This document shows positions 8,356-20,853 of a stretch of 33,746 bases of DNA, in pieces. Made by a program: the position numbers and the translations under genes. The notes beneath the pieces were generated by a model. It made no database searches and was not told the DNA's origin. It was given only the letters and a program-made list of their open reading frames with translations. Position 1 is the stretch's first letter; every line of letters begins with the position of its first letter. This stretch comes from Blastococcus sp. CT_GayMR19 (GTDB lineage: Bacteria; Actinomycetota; Actinomycetes; Mycobacteriales; Geodermatophilaceae): positions 1-33,746 of the forward strand of contig NZ_SPQL01000024.1 in the NCBI RefSeq assembly GCF_004570385.1. The letters run 5' to 3'.

Positions 8356-8359
<4 letters not shown>
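8018..8359 (+). CDS. AtpI/AtpZ-like ATP synthase accessory protein
   Basis: This 113-residue protein has a charged N-terminus and two transmembrane segments (about residues 28-50 and 56-76). The segments include GIIVWGGAGWLLDRWL and VGVLLGLTVAIYLVV, the glycine-rich hairpin typical of AtpZ/AtpI proteins, which assist c-ring assembly or ion homeostasis. An Arg-rich tail follows. The ATG at 8018 is preferred over a GTG at 8006 because that GTG lies inside the candidate -10 box. The stop overlaps the atpB start as GTGA. Confidence 0.8.
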
Positions 8360-9478
<1,119 letters not shown>

Positions 9479-9518
9479 GCCAGCCGGTCCGGTCCAGCTG
9501 ACTCAGGGAGTGCACAGC

Positions 9519-10088
9519 ATGATCATCCTCGCCGCGGAGGCACACAATCCGCTGATCCCGCTCGTGAGCGAGATCATCATCGGCACGATCACGTTCGCGA
9601 TCCTCTGCCTGGTGATGTTCAAGTTCGTCGTGCCACGCTTCGAGCAGGTCTTCGTGGCCCGTCGCGAGGCGATCGAGGGCGGCATGGAGCGCGCCGAGGC
9701 GATGCAGGCCGAGGCGAAGGCCGCGCTCGAGCAGTACCGCGCCCAGCTGGCCGAGGCCCGCAACGAGGCCGCGCAGATCCGCGACCAGGCCCGCGCGGAG
9801 GGTCAGCAGATCCTCGTGGAGCTGCGGACGCAGGCGCAGGAGGAGTCGGACCGCATCGTCGCCCGCGGCGAGGAGCAGCTGGCCACGCAGAGGCAGCAGC
9901 TCGTGAACGAGCTCCGCGGTCAGATCGGCACGCTGGCCGTCGAGCTGGCCGGCCGGGTGGTTGGGGAGTCCCTCGCCGACGACGCCCGCCGGCGGGGCAC
10001 GGTCGACCGCTTCCTCGCCGAGCTCGACAGCATGGCGACGGCCGGCGACGGCCGCACCGGAGTTCCGGTGTCCGAGGGCAACCGCTGA
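9519..10088 (+). CDS. atpF: ATP synthase F0 subunit b
   Basis: Subunit b is the peripheral-stalk protein. It has one N-terminal membrane helix (about residues 12-35) followed by a long Ala/Glu/Arg/Gln-rich coiled coil to the C-terminus, giving 189 residues. ATG 9519 is chosen over GTG 9510 because the Shine-Dalgarno CAGGGAG (9504-9510) would overlap the GTG but sits 8 nt before the ATG. The TGA stop and the atpH ATG overlap as TGATG, indicating translational coupling. Confidence 0.95.
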   Translation: MIILAAEAHNPLIPLVSEIIIGTITFAILCLVMFKFVVPRFEQVFVARREAIEGGMERAEAMQAEAKAALEQYRAQLAEARNEAAQIRDQARAEGQQILVELRTQAQEESDRIVARGEEQLATQRQQLVNELRGQIGTLAVELAGRVVGESLADDARRRGTVDRFLAELDSMATAGDGRTGVPVSEGNR

Positions 10089-10906
10089 TGGAGGCCTCGA
10101 GCCGGGCGGCCACGGTCGTTCTGCGCGAGCGCCTGGCCGAGCTGACGCGCAGCTCCGCGGGGCCCGCCCTGCTGAGCCTCTCCGAGGAGCTGTTCTCGGT
10201 CGCGCGGCTGCTCGACGGGCAGCTCTCCCTGCGCCGGGCGCTCGCGGACCCGTCGGGCAAGCCGGAGGAGCGGGCCGCGCTGGTCCGCCGACTCTTCGGC
10301 TCCCGCGTGTCGGCGGAGGCGGTCGCGCTCCTCGAGACGATGGCGCAGCAGCGCTGGTCGGGTCCGATCGACCTGGTCGACGCCGTCACCGGGACGGCCA
10401 CCGAGGCGGCGCTCGAGGCCGCCGACGCCCGGGGCGAGCTCGACAGCGTCGAGGACGAGCTGTTCCGGTTCGGCCGCATCGTCGGCGGCGACCGGGAGCT
10501 CGGGCGGATCCTCAGTGACCGCAAGGCCCCGGCCGAGGGCAAGACCGCGCTGCTCGACCGGCTCCTGTCGGGGCGGGTCAGCCCGGTCACCGAGCTGCTG
10601 CTCCGCAGCGTGCTCACCGGCCCGCACGCCGGCAGCGCCGAGATCGCCGTCGAGCGGCTGTCCGACGTGGCCAGCCGCCGCCGCGGCCAGTCGGTCGCCC
10701 GCGTGACGAGCGCGGTCGCCCTCACGCCCGAGCAGGAGCAACGGCTCACCGCGTCGCTCACCCGGCTCTACGGGCGGACGGTGGGCCTGCAGGTGACCGT
10801 CGACCCGAGCCTGCTCGGCGGCCTGGTCGTCCAGGTGGGCGACGAGGTCATCGACGGCAGCATCGCCCACCGCCTGGAAGCCGCCCACCGGCGGCTGGCC
10901 GGCTGA
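10088..10906 (+). CDS. atpH: ATP synthase F1 subunit delta (long form)
   Basis: Delta ties the peripheral stalk to the top of the F1 head. At 272 residues it is much longer than the ~177-residue E. coli protein, as is usual in actinobacteria. The C-terminal part has the family signature [24 protein letters not shown] (seen around residues 238-260) and the preceding helical domain. Unlike the mycobacterial b-delta fusion, this protein has no N-terminal membrane helix, so it is an ordinary separate delta. It starts at the ATG overlapping the atpF stop. Confidence 0.95.
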   Translation: MEASSRAATVVLRERLAELTRSSAGPALLSLSEELFSVARLLDGQLSLRRALADPSGKPEERAALVRRLFGSRVSAEAVALLETMAQQRWSGPIDLVDAVTGTATEAALEAADARGELDSVEDELFRFGRIVGGDRELGRILSDRKAPAEGKTALLDRLLSGRVSPVTELLLRSVLTGPHAGSAEIAVERLSDVASRRRGQSVARVTSAVALTPEQEQRLTASLTRLYGRTVGLQVTVDPSLLGGLVVQVGDEVIDGSIAHRLEAAHRRLAG

Positions 10907-10962
10907 CCGACCCCAACGCCCCACACCCCAGACCGACCCCGCAGGGAAGAGGACCCAGACCC

Positions 10963-12600
<1,638 letters not shown>

Positions 12601-12603
12601 CCC

Positions 12604-15086
<2,483 letters not shown>

Positions 15087-15136
15087 TCGCAGCCGCGCTG
15101 GGCAGCCGGACTGAAGGCTGATCCCGCGTTCCGCCC

Positions 15137-15166
15137 GGCCGGGCCCCCGTTCACGGGGGCCCGGCC
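15137..15166 (+). terminator. Strong hairpin terminator after atpD
   Basis: A perfect 13-bp stem GGCCGGGCCCCCG/CGGGGGCCCGGCC with a TTCA tetraloop lies 50 bp after the atpD stop and is followed by the mildly T-rich GTCTTCGTCC. It is one of the strongest hairpins in the window. It implies that most atp transcripts end before atpC. Confidence 0.88.
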
Positions 15167-15215
15167 GTCTTCGTCCACGGGGACGTCTGCGTCACCCGAC
15201 CGGGTAGTTCGGGGC

Positions 15216-15221
15216 TAGGGT
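15216..15221 (+). promoter_or_regulatory. Candidate -10 box before the atpD-atpC intergenic ORF
   Basis: TAGGGT is 20 nt before the GTG at 15242, predicting a transcript start near 15228 and a leader of about 13 nt containing GTAGGAAG. The -35 region is not convincing. It is supported by position, immediately after a terminator and before an open frame. Confidence 0.45.
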
Positions 15222-15241
15222 TCTGCACAGGACGGTAGGAA

Positions 15242-15475
15242 GTGCCGACCATTCCAGAGGTCGCCCGATCCGCGGGCGTCGTGACGGGGAACGCCGTGGA
15301 CCTGAACGCCGATCAGCCCAGGAGCGACGAGGGCGACTGGAGCTGGCCCCCGTACGCGCCGTGCGAGTCCGGCGAGGTCTCGTTCAGCACGGAGCAGTGG
15401 GCCCCGGCCTCCACCGTGCGCCGGCCGTGGGTGCGTGTCGGCCGCTGGACCCTGCTCTACCGCCGCGGCGCCTGA
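15242..15475 (+). CDS. Unrecognised 77-residue protein between atpD and atpC
   Basis: I do not recognise this protein. It starts MPTIPEVARSAG and is rich in Trp (six) and Pro, with alternating hydrophobic and Arg residues toward the end (VRVGRWTLLYRRGA). No signal peptide, membrane helix or metal site is visible. The codon third positions are almost all G or C, which supports real coding. The start GTG has GGTAGGAAG just before it. It has its own candidate -10 box and sits between the atpD terminator and the atpC promoter, so it is probably monocistronic or read through into atpC. The C-terminal half could form a small beta sheet. Confidence 0.55.
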   Translation: MPTIPEVARSAGVVTGNAVDLNADQPRSDEGDWSWPPYAPCESGEVSFSTEQWAPASTVRRPWVRVGRWTLLYRRGA

Positions 15476-15517
15476 CGGGTCCCCAGAACCGCCGCAGAGC
15501 CGCCGGCGACACGCCGC

Positions 15518-15523
15518 TAGAGT
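15518..15523 (+). promoter_or_regulatory. Candidate -10 box for atpC
   Basis: TAGAGT predicts a transcription start near 15530 and an 84-nt leader for atpC. The leader contains the 8-bp hairpin described separately. The promoter would let atpC be expressed apart from the rest of the ATP synthase operon. Confidence 0.45.
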
Positions 15524-15574
15524 GGGCGTGATCCGTTGCCGTGTCCTTCCGGGCCGGCGCCCGTACGCACCGCA

Positions 15575-15594
15575 CCCCTTCGCTGACGAAGGGG
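15575..15594 (+). other. Stem-loop in the atpC leader
   Basis: CCCCTTCG (15575-15582) pairs perfectly with CGAAGGGG (15587-15594) around the loop CTGA. It lies 9 nt before the Shine-Dalgarno GAGGAG (15604-15609) and 19 nt before the GTG. It does not cover the ribosome site as drawn. It could stabilise the mRNA or act as a weak terminator for the upstream ORF. Confidence 0.55.
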
Positions 15595-15613
15595 CGGAAC
15601 CCCGAGGAGTGTC

Positions 15614-16003
15614 GTGGCGACCCTGCAGGTCGAGTTGGTGGCCGTCGAGCGGAAGATCTGGTCCGGCGAGGCGACGATGGTCATCGCCCGCACCACGGAG
15701 GGCGAGCTCGGGGTCCTGCCCGGCCACGCGCCGCTGCTCGGCCAGCTCGCGGAGGGCGGCGTCGTCACGATCCGCACCGACTCCGGGGACGACGTCGTCG
15801 TGGCGGCCCATGGCGGCTTCCTCTCGGTGACCGAGCGCGGCGTCTCCATCCTGGCCGAGACGGCCGAGATCGCGAGCGAGATCGACGTGGAGCGCGCCCG
15901 CGAGGCGCTGCGCCGTGCCGAGGAGGCCGGTGACGACCCGGAGGCGATGGACGCCGCGCGGCGCGCGCAGTCCCGGCTGCGGGCGGCCGGCGAGAACGCC
16001 TGA
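15614..16003 (+). CDS. atpC: ATP synthase F1 subunit epsilon
   Basis: Epsilon sits at the foot of gamma and can inhibit ATP hydrolysis. The 129-residue protein has the N-terminal beta-sandwich with the hallmark [16 protein letters not shown] (about residues 32-47) and GGFLSV. The C-terminal helical hairpin ([15 protein letters not shown] and [12 protein letters not shown]) is present. The GTG at 15614 follows GAGGAG (15604-15609); a GTG one codon upstream is possible. Unlike most bacterial loci it is not adjacent to atpD but 527 bp away, beyond a terminator and another ORF. Confidence 0.95.
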   Translation: MATLQVELVAVERKIWSGEATMVIARTTEGELGVLPGHAPLLGQLAEGGVVTIRTDSGDDVVVAAHGGFLSVTERGVSILAETAEIASEIDVERAREALRRAEEAGDDPEAMDAARRAQSRLRAAGENA

Positions 16004-16056
16004 GGCGTCGAACCACCGCGCGCTGACCCAGCCGGACGCATGACCACGCACGCGCC

Positions 16057-16458
16057 GTGACCACGGTCCTGCTGGTGCTGCTCGCAGTCCTGGTCGTCGG
16101 GCTGGCGGTGGCGTTCCTGCTGCGCCGGCGCTTCCTGCTCTCCGGGCTGGGTGCGGTCACCGTGTGGCTGCGGCCGGTCGGCTCGCCCCGCTGGTCGGTG
16201 GGCGTCGCCTGGTACAGCGGCGACGTCCTGCTCTGGTACCGGGGGCTGTCGCTGTCCGTGCGCCCGCAGGAGCGGTTCTGCCGCTCCGAGCTCCGGATCG
16301 ACTCCCGCCGGGAGGCCGGCCGGGACGACCTGTCGCTGCCCGCGGACGTCGTCGTCCTCGCCTGCACGACCCCCGAAGGCCCCCGTGACCTGGCGATGGA
16401 CCCCTCGACGGTGACCGGCTTCCTCTCCTGGATGGAGTCGGCGCCGCCCGGCGGCTGA
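16057..16458 (+). CDS. DUF2550 membrane-anchored protein
   Basis: This 133-residue protein has one N-terminal membrane helix (residues 3-22) followed by RRR and a globular domain. The domain has the pattern GVAWYSGDVLLWYRGLSLSVRPQERFCRSEL typical of DUF2550 proteins, seen over about residues 48-78. These proteins are conserved in actinobacteria right after atpC (the mycobacterial Rv1312 position). Function is unknown. The domain resembles a small beta-rich fold facing the cytosol if the positive-inside rule holds. It is convergent with the adenosyltransferase gene, with 5 bp between the stops. Confidence 0.87.
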   Translation: MTTVLLVLLAVLVVGLAVAFLLRRRFLLSGLGAVTVWLRPVGSPRWSVGVAWYSGDVLLWYRGLSLSVRPQERFCRSELRIDSRREAGRDDLSLPADVVVLACTTPEGPRDLAMDPSTVTGFLSWMESAPPGG

Positions 16459-16463
16459 ACGGG

Positions 16464-17090
16464 TCAGTCGGCCGGCTCCGCCGTGCCCGGATCCGCAGCC
16501 GCCTTCTGGGCGTGTGCGCCACTGTGCGCGCCGGGCTCCCACAGCACGTCCCCGCCGGGGTTGGCGCCCCGCGCCAGGATGAACAGCAGGTCGGAGAGCC
16601 GGTTGAGGTAGCGCGCGGTCTCCGGATTGGTGTGCGCGCCGTCGGCCGCCAGCAGGGCCCACACGCTGCGCTCGGCCCGCCGGACGACCACCCGTGCCTG
16701 GTGCAGGAGCGCCGCCCCCGGGGTCCCGCCCGGGAGGATGAAGCTGGCCAGCGTCGGCAGCGCCTCGTTGTACGCGTCGCAGGCCGCCTCGAGCCGCTCG
16801 GTGTAGGCGGCGGTCACCCGGAGCGGCGGGAACTGCGGATCCGGGGTGACCGGGGTGCAGAGGTCGGCCCCCACGTCGAACAGATCGTTCTGCACGGAGC
16901 GGAGCAGGTCGGCGACCGCCGGCTCCGGGGACCCCAGCGCGAGGGCCACCCCCAGCACGCTGTTCGCCTCGTCCACGTCGGCGAAGGCCACCAGCCGGGG
17001 ATCGGTCTTCTCCACCCGGCTCATGTCGCCCAGGTGCGTCTGCCCGGCGTCGCCGGTCTTCGTGTAGATGCGGGTGAGCCGGACCGTCAT
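16464..17090 (-). CDS. Cob(I)alamin adenosyltransferase, PduO type
   Basis: The enzyme transfers the adenosyl group of ATP to cob(I)alamin, producing adenosylcobalamin for mutases such as the MeaA encoded 1.7 kb away. The 208-residue protein has the PduO-type ATP-binding N-terminus (YTKTGDAGQTHLGDMSRVEK), the VDEANSVLG helix, and the signature LPGGTPGAALLHQARVVVRRAERSVWAL spread over about residues 125-152, then LNRLSDLLFILAR. The ATG at 17090 gives the family start; a longer in-frame ORF reaching into murA is rejected. The C-terminal ~25 residues (HSGAHAQKAAADPG...) are a likely disordered tail. Confidence 0.95.
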   Translation of the reverse strand: MTVRLTRIYTKTGDAGQTHLGDMSRVEKTDPRLVAFADVDEANSVLGVALALGSPEPAVADLLRSVQNDLFDVGADLCTPVTPDPQFPPLRVTAAYTERLEAACDAYNEALPTLASFILPGGTPGAALLHQARVVVRRAERSVWALLAADGAHTNPETARYLNRLSDLLFILARGANPGGDVLWEPGAHSGAHAQKAAADPGTAEPAD

Positions 17091-17097
17091 GACCGCG

Positions 17098-17103
17098 AGC
17101 CTA
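17098..17103 (-). promoter_or_regulatory. Candidate leaderless -10 box of the adenosyltransferase gene
   Basis: Read on the minus strand this is TAGGCT, 7 nt before the ATG at 17090. Its -35 region would fall at about 17121-17126, on the murA start codon. No cobalamin riboswitch fits in the 34-bp gap between the two start codons. Confidence 0.55.
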
Positions 17104-17112
17104 GGACGTCCG

Positions 17113-17118
17113 TAGGGT
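17113..17118 (+). promoter_or_regulatory. Candidate leaderless -10 box of murA
   Basis: TAGGGT lies 6 nt before the GTG at 17125, so transcription would start on the start codon. Its -35 region (about 17090-17095) overlaps the start of the divergent adenosyltransferase gene. Confidence 0.55.
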
Positions 17119-17124
17119 GACCGC

Positions 17125-18405
17125 GTGGAGTGCTTCGAGGTGACCGGCGGTGCGGTCCTGAACGGACGCGTCCGGGTCACCGGCGCGAAGAACAGCGCAC
17201 TCAAGCTGATGGCGGCGGCGCTGCTCGCGACCGGCACGACCACCATCGACGAGGTCCCCGACATCCTCGACGTCGCGATCATGAGCGAGGTGCTCCGGCG
17301 CCTCGGCTGCGAGGTGACCTACGAGCGCACCGGGAACGGCAGCGGAGGCGGCCGGGTCGTCGTCGACGTGCCCGAGAAGCCCTCCACCGAGACGGACTAC
17401 GACCTGGTCCGCCGGATGCGCGCCTCCATCAGCGTGCTCGGCCCGCTCGTGGCCCGCTGCGGGAGCGCGCGGGTGGCGCTGCCCGGAGGCGACGCGATCG
17501 GCTCGCGAGGGCTCGACATGCACATCTCCGGCCTCGAGCGGCTCGGGGCCACCATCGTCAGCGAGCACGGCTTCCTCATCGCGACCGCCCCGCGGCTCGT
17601 CGGGACCTCGATCTGGCTGGACTTCCCGTCGGTCGGGGCCACCGAGAACCTCGTGATGGCGGCCGTCCTCGCCAGCGGCACGACCGTCGTCGACAACGCC
17701 GCCCGCGAGCCGGAGATCGTCGACCTCTGCGCGATGCTCACCGCGATGGGCGCCCGCATCGACGGGGCCGGCACCTCGACCATCACCGTCGACGGCGTCG
17801 ATGCGCTCTCGCCGGTGTCGTACACGACCGTGCCCGACCGGATCGTCTCCGGGACCTGGGCCATCGGGGCGGTCATGACCCGCGGGGACGTCGTCGTCGA
17901 GCGCGCGGTCGCCGACCACCTGACCGTCGCGCTGGACAAGCTGACCGACGCGGGAGCCGTCGTGGAGGTGCTGCCGGACGGGTTGCGGGTGTCGATGAAC
18001 GACCGCCCGCGCTGCGTCGACGTCGTCACGCTGCCCTACCCGGGCTTCCCGACCGATCTGCAGCCGATGGCGGTCGCGCTCGCCGCCGTCTCGACCGGGA
18101 CGGCGCTGATCACCGAGAACGTGTTCGAGGGCCGGTTCATGTTCGTCAACGAGCTCGTCCGGCTCGGCGCCGACGTGCGCACCGACGGCCACCACGCCGT
18201 CGTCCGCGGGCGGGAGCGGCTCTCCAGCGCGCCCGTCGTCGCGACCGACATCCGCGCCGGCGCCGGGCTCGTGCTGGCCGGGCTGGTGTCGGACGGCATC
18301 ACCGAGGTGCAGGACGTGCACCACGTCGACCGCGGATATCCCGACTTCGTCCAGCAGCTCCGCGGGCTCGGCGCGACGATCGAACGCACCCAGCGCCCCG
18401 ACTGA
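17125..18405 (+). CDS. murA: UDP-N-acetylglucosamine 1-carboxyvinyltransferase
   Basis: MurA adds enolpyruvate from PEP to UDP-GlcNAc, the first committed step of peptidoglycan synthesis. The 426-residue protein has the conserved Lys-Asn pair in GAKNSALKL (residues 20-28) and [16 protein letters not shown]. The catalytic loop reads [11 protein letters not shown]: the usual Cys is replaced by Asp123. The equivalent Asp is known in mycobacterial MurA and makes the enzyme insensitive to fosfomycin, so intrinsic resistance is expected. The C-terminal repeat half ([34 protein letters not shown]) is complete. The GTG start fits a leaderless promoter. Confidence 0.97.
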   Translation: MECFEVTGGAVLNGRVRVTGAKNSALKLMAAALLATGTTTIDEVPDILDVAIMSEVLRRLGCEVTYERTGNGSGGGRVVVDVPEKPSTETDYDLVRRMRASISVLGPLVARCGSARVALPGGDAIGSRGLDMHISGLERLGATIVSEHGFLIATAPRLVGTSIWLDFPSVGATENLVMAAVLASGTTVVDNAAREPEIVDLCAMLTAMGARIDGAGTSTITVDGVDALSPVSYTTVPDRIVSGTWAIGAVMTRGDVVVERAVADHLTVALDKLTDAGAVVEVLPDGLRVSMNDRPRCVDVVTLPYPGFPTDLQPMAVALAAVSTGTALITENVFEGRFMFVNELVRLGADVRTDGHHAVVRGRERLSSAPVVATDIRAGAGLVLAGLVSDGITEVQDVHHVDRGYPDFVQQLRGLGATIERTQRPD

Positions 18406-18738
18406 CTACTCGGGACCCGGAAAGGTGGCCGCCAGGGCTCTGGCCCGGTCGGCGTCCTCCGGGAAGACCAGCACGTCGGCCCGGTGGGCGGCGGGGAACC
18501 GGATGGTCGAGCGGATGCCGGCGTCGGAGAGCACGGCGCGCAGTGCGTGCGCCGACTCGCGGCGGGAGACCGTGGCGATGCGGGTGAGCAGCTCGTCACC
18601 GGCCGGCGCCGCGGGTCGCACGCGCGCCGTGCTGCTGCCGAAGGCCCACCGCATGAACAGGGCCAGCAGCCCAAGGACGACGAACGCGATGACCGGGCCC
18701 ACCAGGTAGTGCAGGTTGCTGCCCGCTCCGATCGGCAT
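18406..18738 (-). CDS. Small membrane protein with DUF2007-like tail
   Basis: This 110-residue protein has one membrane helix near the N-terminus (about residues 11-30, LVGPVIAFVVLGLLALFMRW). A short linker leads to a ~60-residue domain (ELLTRIATVSRRESAHALRA, then a segment ending in ADVLVFPEDADRARAL). The domain pattern, in which a repeated shuffling of residues ends in V-P-E-D-A-E-R-A, resembles the DUF2007 putative signal-transducing domain. Function is unknown. On the minus strand GGGAGGTGG precedes the ATG. Its stop directly abuts the murA stop (convergent, no gap) and it diverges from meaA. Confidence 0.7.
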   Translation of the reverse strand: MPIGAGSNLHYLVGPVIAFVVLGLLALFMRWAFGSSTARVRPAAPAGDELLTRIATVSRRESAHALRAVLSDAGIRSTIRFPAAHRADVLVFPEDADRARALAATFPGPE

Positions 18739-18820
18739 GCGCCACCTCCCGTCCGAACGCGATCGAGTGTGCCACCGGCCGCAGCCCGGGGGCGGGGCTG
18801 CTACTGGGGAGTAACCGCCC

Positions 18821-18826
18821 TAGACT
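18821..18826 (+). promoter_or_regulatory. Candidate leaderless -10 box of meaA
   Basis: TAGACT lies 8 nt before the ATG at 18835, the same layout as the ATP synthase and nucS promoters. The gene would be translated from a leaderless mRNA. Confidence 0.55.
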
Positions 18827-18834
18827 CCGCGGGC

Positions 18835-20853
18835 ATGCCGTTCCCGCACGTGCCGGAGGAGCGCGACCGCCCCTGGGTCATGCGCACCTACGCCGGCCAC
18901 TCCTCGCCGGCCGAGTCCAACGCCCTGTACCGGCGCAACCTCGCGAAGGGCCAGACCGGCCTGTCGGTCGCCTTCGACCTGCCGACGCAGACCGGCTACG
19001 ACCCGGACCACGAGCTCGCCGTAGGTGAGGTCGGCAAGGTCGGTGTGCCGGTGACCCACATCGGCGACATGCGGGCGCTCTTCGACGGCATCCCGCTCGA
19101 CGAGATGAACACGTCGATGACGATCAACGCGCCCGCGATGTGGCTGCTGGCGCTGTACCAGGCGGTCGCCGAGGAGCACGGGCACGACGTCTCGAAGCTC
19201 GCCGGGACGACGCAGAACGACATCATCAAGGAGTACCTGTCGCGGGGCACCTACGTCTTCCCGCCGGCGCCGTCGATGCGGCTGATCACCGACATGGTGG
19301 CCTACACGGTGACGGCGATGCCGAAGTGGAACCCGATCAACATCTGCAGCTACCACCTGCAGGAGGCCGGGGCCACGCCGGTGCAGGAGATCGCCTACGC
19401 GATCAGCACGGCGATCGCCGTCCTCGACTCCGTGCGCGACTCGGGGCAGGTCCCGCAGGAGCGGTTCGGCGAGGTCGTCGCCCGCATCTCCTTCTTCGTC
19501 AACGCGGGCGTCCGCTTCGTCGAGGAGATGTGCAAGATGCGCGCCTTCACCCAGCTCTGGGACGAGCTGACGAAGGAGCGCTACGGCGTCGAGGACCCCA
19601 AGCACCGCCGCTTCCGCTACGGCGTGCAGGTCAACTCCCTGGGCCTGACCGAGGCGCAGCCGGAGAACAACGTGCAGCGGATCGTCCTGGAGATGCTGGG
19701 CGTCACGCTCTCCCGGGACGCCCGCGCCCGGGCCGTGCAGCTGCCTGCCTGGAACGAGGCGCTCGGCCTCCCGCGGCCCTGGGACCAGCAGTGGTCGCTG
19801 CGGCTGCAGCAGGTGCTGGCGTTCGAGACCGACCTGCTCGAGTACGAGGACCTGTTCACGGGCTCGGTCGTCGTGGAGCAGAAGGTCGCCGAGCTCGTCG
19901 AGGGCGCCCGGGCCGAGATGGCCCGCGTCGAGCAGCTGGGCGGCGCGGTCGCGGCGGTCGAGTCCGGGTACATGAAGAGCGCGATGGTCGGCTCGCTGGC
20001 CGAGCGGCGCCGGCGGATCGAGAGCGGTGAGGACGTCGTCGTCGGCGTCAACCGGTTCGAGACGACGGAGCCCAATCCGCTCACCGCCGACCTCGACACC
20101 GCGATCATGGTCGTCGACCCGGCCGTGGAGAACGCGGCGCAGGAGGCCGTGCGGACGTGGCGGGCCCAGCGCGACCAGGCCGCCGCCGACCAGGCGCTCG
20201 ACGCCCTGCGCGCGGCCGCCGGCACCGACACCAATCTGATGGCCGCCACCCTCGACTGCGCCCGCGCGCGCGTGACGACGGGGGAGTGGGCCGGCGTCCT
20301 CCGCGAGGTGTTCGGCGAGTACCGGGCGCCCACCGGCGTCGCCGCGGCGAGCGCCGGAGGTGAGGCCGACGCCACGCTGACCGACGTCCGCGAGCGCGTG
20401 CGGGCCACCGGCGAGGAGCTCGGCGGACGGCTGCGCTTCCTGGTCGGCAAGCCCGGCCTCGACGGGCACTCCAACGGCGCCGAGCAGATCGCGGTGCGCG
20501 CCCGCGACGCCGGCTTCGAGGTCGTCTACCAGGGCATCCGGCTCACGCCGGCGCAGATCGTCTCGGCGGCCGTGGAGGAGGACGTGCACGTCGTCGGGCT
20601 GTCGGTCCTGTCGGGCTCGCACCTGCAGGTCGTCCCGGCGGTGCTGCGCGGCCTGAAGGAGGCCGGCCTGGACGACGTCCCGGTGGTGGTCGGCGGGATC
20701 GTGCCCGACAGCGACGCCCGGCGGCTGCGCGAGCAGGGTGTGGCCCGCGTCTTCACCCCGAAGGACTTCGGGCTGACCGACATCATGGGCCAGATCGTCG
20801 ACGTCGTCCGCGAGGCGAACGGCCTCGACGAGAAGGTGCCGGCGCCGGCCTGA
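18835..20853 (+). CDS. meaA: Ethylmalonyl-CoA mutase, adenosylcobalamin-dependent (MeaA)
   Basis: MeaA rearranges (2R)-ethylmalonyl-CoA to methylsuccinyl-CoA in the ethylmalonyl-CoA pathway of acetyl-CoA assimilation. The 672-residue protein has the TIM-barrel domain with RTYAGHSSPAESNALYRRNL, GQTGLSVAFDLPTQTGYD and MNTSMTINAPAMWLLALY. The C-terminal B12 domain has the base-off ligand motif DGHSNG (543-548, His545) and the SVLSGSH loop. Methylmalonyl-CoA mutase large subunits are ~730 residues with different active-site text, and isobutyryl-CoA mutase splits the B12 domain onto another chain. The single ~670-residue chain and the N-terminus fit MeaA best. The cobalamin adenosyltransferase gene is nearby. 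The last 71 bp overlap the DUF2071 gene on the other strand. Confidence 0.9.
   Translation: MPFPHVPEERDRPWVMRTYAGHSSPAESNALYRRNLAKGQTGLSVAFDLPTQTGYDPDHELAVGEVGKVGVPVTHIGDMRALFDGIPLDEMNTSMTINAPAMWLLALYQAVAEEHGHDVSKLAGTTQNDIIKEYLSRGTYVFPPAPSMRLITDMVAYTVTAMPKWNPINICSYHLQEAGATPVQEIAYAISTAIAVLDSVRDSGQVPQERFGEVVARISFFVNAGVRFVEEMCKMRAFTQLWDELTKERYGVEDPKHRRFRYGVQVNSLGLTEAQPENNVQRIVLEMLGVTLSRDARARAVQLPAWNEALGLPRPWDQQWSLRLQQVLAFETDLLEYEDLFTGSVVVEQKVAELVEGARAEMARVEQLGGAVAAVESGYMKSAMVGSLAERRRRIESGEDVVVGVNRFETTEPNPLTADLDTAIMVVDPAVENAAQEAVRTWRAQRDQAAADQALDALRAAAGTDTNLMAATLDCARARVTTGEWAGVLREVFGEYRAPTGVAAASAGGEADATLTDVRERVRATGEELGGRLRFLVGKPGLDGHSNGAEQIAVRARDAGFEVVYQGIRLTPAQIVSAAVEEDVHVVGLSVLSGSHLQVVPAVLRGLKEAGLDDVPVVVGGIVPDSDARRLREQGVARVFTPKDFGLTDIMGQIVDVVREANGLDEKVPAPA

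Noticed and set aside
15541-15933. Open frames overlapping atpC in other phases
   Set aside because: They are Arg-rich shadows of atpC without a ribosome site.
17091-17124. Cobalamin riboswitch before the adenosyltransferase gene
   Set aside because: Only 34 bp separate the divergent starts, far too short for that aptamer, and the promoter looks leaderless.
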